NCBI GenBank assembly: GCA_900073065.1
Contig: FJOG01000013.1
Span: 1,204,408-1,268,407, forward strand
Length of the DNA: 64,000 nt
Reading direction: 5' to 3'
Source: Phialocephala subalpina
Lineage: Eukaryota; Ascomycota; Leotiomycetes; Helotiales; Mollisiaceae
In this document: piece by piece, positions 56,921 through 64,000 of the stretch
Layout: each line of letters opens with the position of its first letter
Position numbering within the stretch: the first letter of the stretch is position 1
Translations under genes and position numbers: made by a program
The notes under the pieces: generated by a model
The model's database searches: none
What the model was told of the DNA's origin: nothing
What the model saw: only the letters and a program-made list of their open reading frames with translations

Positions 56921-57120
56921 GGTACAGACGTCACAATTGTTCACATCACGCAAGGACTTATGGCAAGAAGACTGGAGTCAAAAGATACAATGCAATCTGG
57001 GGTTTTGGTCCTTACATCCAAGCCAAGAGAAAAAAGCCACTCATTCAAAGGGGGGTACTAGTGCCACCGAAACTCCAATCCTAATCATACGAAATCCACC
57101 ATTTATACCTCCGATCCGTC

Positions 57121-58297
57121 TTAGCCGACCTCGTAATCTCTCTCGCCTTCAGCATCAGCGTCGCCTTCTCCACCGTCGTGGCGTGGATAGCTGTGTCCAG
57201 CATCTTGGCCTACAGGATCGTGGGTTCGTTGCTGTGCGACTTGGTACATTTGCTGGGATGGATTAACTGGCTGGGGTTGAGGAAGATGGGGTTTTGAAAC
57301 ATACCTGCTGCGCCTGCATAGGTGGGTAACCATAGATACCTCCCATGTCACCGCCATACATCTCTTGTGGAGGAGCGCCATACCCAGCTGCGGGACCAGC
57401 CTGAACTTGAGGAGCATACATATTGCCCTGTTGGCGATAATCAGGCTCTTGAGCCAGACCATGACTAAGGTAATTATCGGGAGGAGGCATATGTCCAGTT
57501 TGAGGGATACTCTGTGGTGGGAGCTGGGCGCCTCCAACGGGAGCACCAGCAGAAGCTTGAGCACCAGTAGCTCTCTTCGCATGAGAAGCAGCTTCTTCGC
57601 GGGGTACGATATCGATGAGGAAATCAAACATGTCTGATTTTGCCAAAGCAGATGCGATATCTGAGCGTTGGAGTGTGCGGCGTTTGTTCTCTTCAGCGTG
57701 GATCCAAGCCCGCATAGTGAGCTCTGTAATGAAGATATCACAACCCTTTGCGAATAGAATCGGGGCTTCGGCGGATATCATCTTGACTTCTGGATCTGCT
57801 TTCATGACTTTCTTGATTCGTGCGAGGGGTAGTTGGTGGAGTTTGTAGTCGTGGGTTTCGGATTCGAGATGGCTGATAACGTGCTGCCAGTAGGTGGTTA
57901 GGATGTCTTTGTAGGTGCCATGGAGACCTTGGTTGACCTGTGTTTTTCATCAGCTGGATATCCGATATGTGAGGTTTGGAAATCGTACATTTGCCCATGC
58001 ACCAGTGTAGAACTCTGCGACAGGAGCGAAGCCTTGAGCTGCGAGCTATTCGTGAATCAGTAAACAATGCGCCGGCTAGACTCGACTCGAGAGGTACATA
58101 CCGCAGCACTGGCACCTAATCGCATTCATTAGCCAATGATTCCATCAACAAGAGCTTTCATCCAAAGAAATTGCTTGTAACAATCGAGAACAAGATAGAG
58201 GTGCAAACGTACCATAATGTCCGCCATGAGAGATGTCATAGCCGGGCTGGGTGCGCGGTTGCTGTCCCTGCCCGTGAGGCGGTGGGTTCTGCTCCAT
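57121..58297 (-). CDS. HAP5: CCAAT-binding factor subunit Hap5 (NF-YC)
   Basis: Histone-fold subunit of the Hap2/3/5 complex that binds CCAAT boxes and controls respiration, iron and redox genes. The histone fold reads [60 protein letters not shown] and FLIDIVPR. Ahead of it is the conserved [18 protein letters not shown] segment of fungal Hap5. The tail is Gln/Pro/Gly-rich. Five exons: 58297-58213, 58115-58102 (only 14 nt), 58045-57989, 57937-57305 and 57252-57121 (306 residues). The micro-exon of 14 nt encodes ASAA and is required to keep phase. The N-terminus ([13 protein letters not shown]) is disordered. Confidence 0.93.
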
Positions 58298-59502
58298 CTT
58301 GTGCTATCTTCTCCGCACACTGACTATCGATCTGCGACTTCCTTTCACCCCGATGTGCAGAGTGTTAAGAGGTACCAATGGCTCTCGAGGAGCTGTGCGA
58401 TGTTGTTTGCGCGTTCGCGGTGAGAGCTCGATGCAGACGTTGAGTCTGCGGCTCAGCCGAAGTCCCCTCTGCAACAATGACGGAGCAAACGGAAGCTGAG
58501 ATTCCGGAGTCGAGCCGAGATTCGAATCTCGATTTGCGATGACCGACTTTCGATTTCCAAGTCCTTTCGCAAACAACAAAAGAACAGCAAAGTTTGTCGC
58601 ACCCAGAGAGCTTGTTGACAGCTCCAAGATTTCAAGGTCGTGATTGGTTGCTTGAGCTCTTCGTGTTTGAGGTTCGCTGGTTGGGTGACGAGGGATGGCC
58701 CGAACAAATGATGGAAAGTGTGATGGATCTAGGATCGCGGGTACCAACGAATCATGAAAGTGTGCGATGGCTATGCGCCCGTCTGGGATGATACGAATGG
58801 TCGCCCTATGAATGTTGGGAAATAAGGTACGCGCCTCTTACTCGCCGTCGTATGTGTCCTGTCTGTACGTCTCTCTTTTCGTGCACTTTGTGGGGGAAAC
58901 GAAAGTATGGGGTTCTTGTATGGTTGATTTGCAGAATTCGATTGAGTGGTCAGGATGAGATTTGGGGGAGGGCAAGCCACGGTTTATATGGTCATAGGGA
59001 GTTTACATTGGGCAGCCTTTTCATGCAGGAATTTATAGCATTTTAGGAGATTTTTCGCAATGGGGGTGTGCGTTGTCCATCATCCCACGACGAGCAGGGC
59101 AAAGGCTGAAGAGAAGAGCCCCCTCGTATCATGTAGGATGCGTTCACCAACGCATCTAGGAGGCCGTTTCTGGGACCATTCTTCGCCCTCGTCTCTGCCC
59201 AAGTGCTCGTCAACGAATGGGAAGAAAGCCATGTAGGACTTCAAGGCCAGATTCATGCACTCGATCATCATCTGAAATCTCTTCTCCAGCTTTTCCAACT
59301 TCCCGTGTTATGACCCGAAGGCTTTCACCTGACCGACTTTTTGGGAGGGGAGTTAATGATGCGGAAGCGATGGATGTTGAAGATGCGCTAGTCTAAATAG
59401 GGCATGGCGTTCAAAATTATTAGCGAACGCGAAATTCTTGAGTAGCTTCAAAACCACTGGAGCTTTTTACTTTCATGAAAGTCCAGTCCACAGCTAGACA
59501 AG
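58298..59502. other. Intergenic, 1.2 kb, HAP5 / FCF2
   Basis: Divergent promoter space. A perfect 16-bp palindrome lies at 58516-58531. The ORF 58304-58747 (minus) is not convincing as a gene. No repeat seen otherwise. Confidence 0.45.
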
Positions 59503-60443
59503 ATGGCAGACGACAATCTTTCCGATGAGCAGCTTCAGCGACTGCTGAAGGATGCCGAGCAACGTATGAGGGCTAAGGGCAAGAAACAATCTACAACATC
59601 TGAAATATCTGCCCTGTCTCAAAGGTACTGCGCCCCTCCATACATCTCACCCGATGCGTCCGAGAAGCATCTTGCTGACAATAGTTTGCAGTATTCCGAG
59701 GATTGCCTCCGATAAGAAAATCGACTCCTATATCAAGTCCACTGCAAATGGCCCCCAAATTGATTCCTCGCATCTGGTCAGCGAACAGCAGCGCAAGTTG
59801 GCAAATTCGTTCCGTGTGGTTGAGGATCCTATCGCTGTGAAGAAGAGGGCTAAAGAGGTATGCAAATTTCACTACCTCGATTCGATATCTTCTATGATGA
59901 AAATTTATCCCAATCTTTACATGACGCAAACCGTGGTCCCGTCTTGGGACTGCCCTGCACAAAATGATGCCTTTATATCATAGTTACACTGAGAAGAGAA
60001 ACTCTATCATCTGTAGTGGAAGCCTTATTTGAACCCAGCTGACAGTATGACTCCAGGAAGAGAAAGCTACCGCCGGCGCAGACTGGTACAACCTACCCAG
60101 GACAAATCTCACCCCAGAACTCAAGCGCGACCTCCAACTGCTACGCATGCGAGATGTCCTGGACCCCAAGAGGTTCTACAAAAAAGAAAGTGGGAAACCC
60201 AAAATACCTGAATTCTCACAAGTCGGCACAATCATTGAAGGACCCACCGAGTACTTCAGCGCTAGACTCTCGAACAAGGAAAGGAAGAGAACTCTGGTCG
60301 AGGAGGTTCTTGCTGGCGAAGTCACAACAGGCCGTTTCAAGTCGAAATATAATGAGATTCAAGCTGCTAAGACTAGCGGGAAGAAAGCTCATTATAAGAA
60401 GCTGAAAGCGATGAGAAAGAGCGGAGGAGTCTCGAAGCGTTGA
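59503..60443 (+). CDS. FCF2: Pre-rRNA processing factor Fcf2
   Basis: Nucleolar factor needed for 18S rRNA production (cleavages A0-A2), part of the small-subunit processome. The conserved C-terminal block reads GADWYNLPRTNLTPELKRDL, LRMRDVLDPKRFYKKESGKP and PEFSQVGTIIEGPTEYFSAR, followed by a Lys-rich end (KKAHYKKLKAMRKSGGVSKR). Three exons: 59503-59624, 59692-59857 and 60057-60443 (224 residues). The second intron (199 nt) is long for this locus but has GTATGC, CTGAC and CTCCAG. Confidence 0.92.
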
Positions 60444-60610
60444 TCTGATATACGCCCCATACTATTGGCAGATCAAATGCTCCGGCAAACACAACGCCTG
60501 TTCCAGCATTCTACTCCGGCATTCTACATTGGAATTTTGGGAACGTCCATCCCGACGATCATTAACATCTGTTTAAGTCAGCACTGTCAGAATATTCCGT
60601 CAAAGTTGGT

Positions 60611-61808
60611 TCAACGAACCTTGATGACCTCGGCAGATGAAGCGGCGACGTCGAGAATGATCTCGTGTTGGACTTTTCCTTCTCTCACTCTCGTCATGAG
60701 CTCCGCCGCGCCTATCTCCGCCAATCTTGGGTCATCACCACGATTGGGACATCCATCAAGACTATGTTGGTGATTAGACTTATAGCAAGGACACGAACCT
60801 TACTATGTCTGGCGACGATGATCTTTGGTACTGTACTCAAGCCTACCATATCAGCCGCAAGAGCTCCCAACATTCGACCTTCGGCTCTCGTCTCATAGCT
60901 AATACTATCAGCAGTGGCCAATTACTTGTGATGAAAGCGCATGTTGGTCCGGCTACGAAGGCATACACTCCTTCATGAATCTTCATTGTCTTTGAGGCGT
61001 CGACTTCTGCGCAAACCTTGTGTGCAAGAATTCGGAGTTCGAGATGATAGGTATCAGAGAGGGGGAGGAATCGTGGACCGTAAATGTCAAGATTCGGGCG
61101 TCGAAGTGGGTGAATACCTGCCAAATGCAGGATGTTGATATGGTCGTTGAGGAGAACCACATCGCCGACTTGATAGTATTGAGGCTCCTGTAGCGTTGGT
61201 AATTGGTAGGTTATCAGTTGATATTCCTCCTTCGGGCATTCCCCACGTACTAGTCATGGTCTTCACCCCAAGGTTCTTAAGAACTCGGATCGGGAACGTA
61301 ACTGTGGACATCTCGTGGCCTTCATCGTAGCTGGGCTGGGTCAGCTTGAAAGTTTCTCGCAGACTTGACTTACTGCGTTCATCAATGTAACGGGAGTCTT
61401 CTGCTTGCCAACTGAGCCAAAAACTAGGTTACCTGCGTGTCCATGAACTGGAGGTTGGTTGGCTACTTTCAATACAATGGCCATCTCCAATCACTTGTCC
61501 CTTTTCTTGACGACCAACACGTGATTTAATTTATGGTGTCTTTTCTTCAAAGAAACGTACCTGTACTGATAGGGAAACCTGGAATATTTCTGCATGCATT
61601 GAGTCTTCATCCCGCACGCCCCAGACGTCAATCCTACTTGTATGGGTGTCTCAATTCTTCGCCCCTCCAGCGCTGTTTCTAACCCTGACAACCCGGAACC
61701 GCCAATAATAACGATTTCTGGCTTGAAATCAGAACCAAGTAAACCAATTTTACCTCCAACATAGAGAAATGCCTGTTGAAATATATCAGAAGTCTCTTCG
61801 ATGGCCAT
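60611..61808 (-). pseudogene. Purine nucleoside phosphorylase, apparently broken
   Basis: It would cleave purine nucleosides with phosphate (PNP/MTAP family). Family pieces occur in order: [132 protein letters not shown] and [19 protein letters not shown], ending IKVR (TGA at 60611-60613). They cannot be joined cleanly. No AG acceptor precedes ITNATG, and the frame changes right after it (about 61155-61200). The intron after AGPT seems to begin AT instead of GT (near 60941). Another frame change lies between SLITN and RGDD (about 60735-60765). The first exon (61808-61638) is intact. Confidence 0.7.
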
Positions 61809-61938
61809 TATATAGAGGTTTTAAACTGTGACTTGGATGTTGTAGAATCACAGCCTTGTGATGCTACGCGATGATTCGCCTAAAAAAATATCTAGAACCT
61901 CAACTCCAGCTTCAGTCCAAGCTCATCCCACACCAACC

Positions 61939-63037
61939 ATGGCGACACCGGCCTCAATACGATTACCCTGGAGGGCAATCGTACGGTTTGCGACAGTAGA
62001 TACCCCCTCTATACTCTGAACTCGCTGCAGATGGAAGACTAATCAATCGCAGAAACCACAATCATCGCATCTCCTTCGAGCTTCACATCCCGCCACCCTC
62101 CCGATACGACAACAGACTCGATACTCCTCCTACACCCCCTACGATCCTCCCGGCTCAAGCACACCCGCCGAAGAACACAATGCCATCCCTCCCCGACCAC
62201 CAGCAAACCCAAACTACCCCTCTCAAACAGCACCACAATCCCAAGCCCTCATCCCCGAACGAGCACCAGGCGCTCCTCCACCAGAAATAACCCACGAATC
62301 CGACGTCTCGGCTCTAGCAGAGAATGATATAAGATTGCCTCGAAACGTGCAAGCAGTCTACCTGCGTCCCCTCCGTCGAAAAGCTGTTTACGGCGTTCCA
62401 ACCTGCGATCTCCAACTCCGCTCATACTCCATCCGCAACCTCGAATTCTTCTGCGACTTCGCCTTACGCGCAGCGTACTATCTCGGCCTACCAGCTTACG
62501 GGCCTGTTACATTACCGAGAATTACGGAGAGATGGACTGTTCCAAAGGGAAGTTTCATTCATAAGAAGAGTCAGGAGAATTTTGAGAGGAGGACGGTGAG
62601 GAGGTTGATTCAGATTAAGGATGGAGAGGCGGAGACGCAGGAGGTTTGGTTGGCGTTTTTAAGGAAGCATGCTTATTATGCGATTGGGATGAAGGCGAAT
62701 GTTTGGGAGTTTAGTAAACTAGGTACGTTCTCCCCTCTCCCCCTTATCCCTCTTTTTTTCTGTTTGGCAGGGACTTGGCTAATGTTGAACTATAGGAGTC
62801 GGCAAAGAAATGGACGCCCAAATGGAGCAGATGAAGAAGGAACTGGAACCTACATTGAATAATCTAGCGTTCAATAAGAAGAGTCCGTTGGTCAGCAAAG
62901 CGGTTGCTACACTCAACAAGGCGAACTTTAGACAAGCTTCTGGGGCTAGTGGACCGATGCAGGATAAGAGACCGAAGGGTACTTGGCCGGTTGGAAGAAC
63001 ACCTTTTATTCCGGATCAGAATGATTTGTCTGAGTAG
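61939..63037 (+). CDS. RSM10: Mitochondrial small ribosomal subunit protein uS10m
   Basis: Component of the mitochondrial 37S subunit. An N-terminal presequence rich in Arg, Ser and Thr (MATPASIRLPWRAIVR, later SHLLRASHPATLPIRQQTRY) is followed by a Pro-rich spacer. The S10 domain includes VYLRPLRRKAVYGVPTCDLQ, NLEFFCDFALRAAYYLGLPA, TLPRITERWTVPKGSFIHKK and SQENFERRTVRRLIQIKD. Three exons: 61939-61985, 62031-62722 and 62796-63037 (326 residues). The first donor is GTTTGC, chosen because it alone gives the frame of the presequence. Divergent from the PNP relic over 130 bp and 272 bp upstream of mitochondrial TrpRS. Confidence 0.9.
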
Positions 63038-63309
63038 AGTGGTGTTGAGCTGGTGCCAGAGGAGGTCTGGATGTATATGTGGGATATTGTAACAGTAAAG
63101 TTAAAAGCTGCATTGTAAAAATGAGATGAATACATTCAAGACTTTGAATAGAGGAGATCAGATTGAGTTTTCTCCCCTGAAACTAACTTTGCTCTTGACC
63201 TTTCATACCAGATCAATCCCAACTCAAAGATCATCACGTGCCATCGTGTCCATCTCGAGAAAATATCACGCCTCGACTCAGACCTCTCTTCCCTCCACCA
63301 ACAACCAAG

Positions 63310-64000
63310 ATGCTGCCTTCCTGCAGCCCCATTCGGCGACGCCTTCTATCCCACCCCCTACGAGCCCTAACATACAGCTATCACCATGTCCTACCCATTT
63401 CCCAATCTCGTTTCAACTCCTCGGCAACACCCAAATCACCACCTCAAGTCATATTCTCCGGCATCCAACCCACCGGCATCCCGCATCTCGGAAACTACCT
63501 AGGAGCCCTCCAAAACTGGGTCAAGCTCCAAAACTCCTCACCCCCAGGAACAAAGTTGCTGTATTCAATAGTGGATCTTCATGCAATCACGGTGCCGCAA
63601 AATCCGGAGCAGTTGAGGAGGTGGAAGAGGGAGAGTTTGGCGACGTTACTAGCGGTTGGATTGGATGAGAGGAAGGCGGTGTTGTTTTTTCAGAGTGATG
63701 TGAGTGAAATGGGTGGAGGAGAAAGGGGCGGGGATGAGGGCTGATGAGGGAATAGGTTCAAGCTCATAGTGAGTTGATGTGGATTTTGAGCTGTACGGCT
63801 AGTATGGGGTATTTGAGCAGGATGACGCAGTGGAAGGTATATCAGAACGTGGGAAGGAGGGGCAGAAGGGAGAGAATAGGGTATGGCTGATGTTGTATAG
63901 AGTAAATTGGCGTTGGAGGAGGGTGCGAGTCCGTTGGATGAGAGTAGTAAGGCGAAGTTAAAGTTGGGGTTGTTTTCGTACCCGGTTTTGCAGGCGGCGG
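63310..64000 (+). CDS. MSW1: Mitochondrial tryptophanyl-tRNA synthetase, 5' part
   Basis: Class I synthetase that charges mitochondrial tRNA-Trp. After a mitochondrial presequence ([35 protein letters not shown]) come [20 protein letters not shown] (HIGH-type ATP motif in PTGIPHLGN), [18 protein letters not shown] and [25 protein letters not shown]. Exons seen: 63310-63699, 63756-63836 and 63901 to the window end. The gene runs off the edge before the KMSKS motif. An in-frame upstream ATG (63238) is possible, but the Met at 63310 directly starts the presequence. Confidence 0.92.

Noticed and set aside
58304..58747. 147-codon minus ORF upstream of HAP5
   Set aside because: It lies in the divergent promoter and runs opposite HAP5's 5' side; Arg/Ser-rich with no domain.
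10..63990. Secondary-metabolite cluster, CRISPR array, transposase or reverse transcriptase
   Set aside because: I looked for PKS/NRPS, DDE, RT and integrase motifs and for regular short repeats with spacers, and saw none. The acetoacetate decarboxylase-like gene and SDR are too far apart and lack other cluster genes.

Overview
The window is nuclear DNA of a filamentous ascomycete (Pezizomycotina). A Leotiomycetes-like fungus is my best inference, but I could not run a placement. The support is genes broken by 43-200 nt introns (mostly 45-60 nt) with GTRNGT donors and CTRAC branch sites, a fused ADE5,7 purine gene, an ERMES MMM1 protein, a fungal MIPC synthase, Hap5, and a CENP-A histone. There is no operon logic. 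Most genes are housekeeping, and I rebuilt their exon structures so that exon phases and total lengths close in frame.

Layout. 0-10 kb: an unresolved gene, ADE5,7 (-) and THR1 (+) back to back over 226 bp, CENP-A (-), a derlin (+), an SDR enzyme (-). 10-16 kb: a graveyard with a CBM-like secreted-protein pseudogene, two decayed BTB/POZ genes and one intact acetoacetate-decarboxylase-like gene. 17-24.5 kb: MIPC synthase (-), MMM1 (-), a frameshifted hotdog thioesterase (+), GDP-mannose transporter (-), a phosducin/thioredoxin-like gene (+). 25 kb: a structured Pol III-like RNA candidate. 26-30 kb: a GxGGAGN-repeat protein (-), acireductone dioxygenase (+), a third decayed BTB gene (-). 31.5-44 kb: importin-13/KAP122 type karyopherin (-), aminopeptidase P (+), FUN14 protein (-), PDX1 vitamin B6 synthase (+), SUN-like SLP1 (+). 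44-54 kb: a Mei2-like RNA-binding gene (-) flanked on both sides by degenerate tandem arrays in otherwise gene-poor DNA. 54-64 kb: SEC15 (+), HAP5 (-), FCF2 (+), a broken purine nucleoside phosphorylase (-), mitochondrial uS10m (+) and the start of mitochondrial Trp-tRNA synthetase (+).

The genes do not form one pathway. Small functional pairs are purine and threonine synthesis sharing a promoter region, and uS10m next to mitochondrial TrpRS.

I did not find a gene cluster that looks like a new enzymatic system. The most unusual signal is a family of short hairpins (arms related to AATGTCC and GGACATT) in all six introns of ADE5,7, just upstream of its ATG, and in one intron of an unrelated pseudogene, which looks like an introner-like element. 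Others are gene remnants whose stop codons fit CpA-to-TpA (RIP-like) mutation, the Pol III-like RNA candidate, and the two arrays around the Mei2-like gene.
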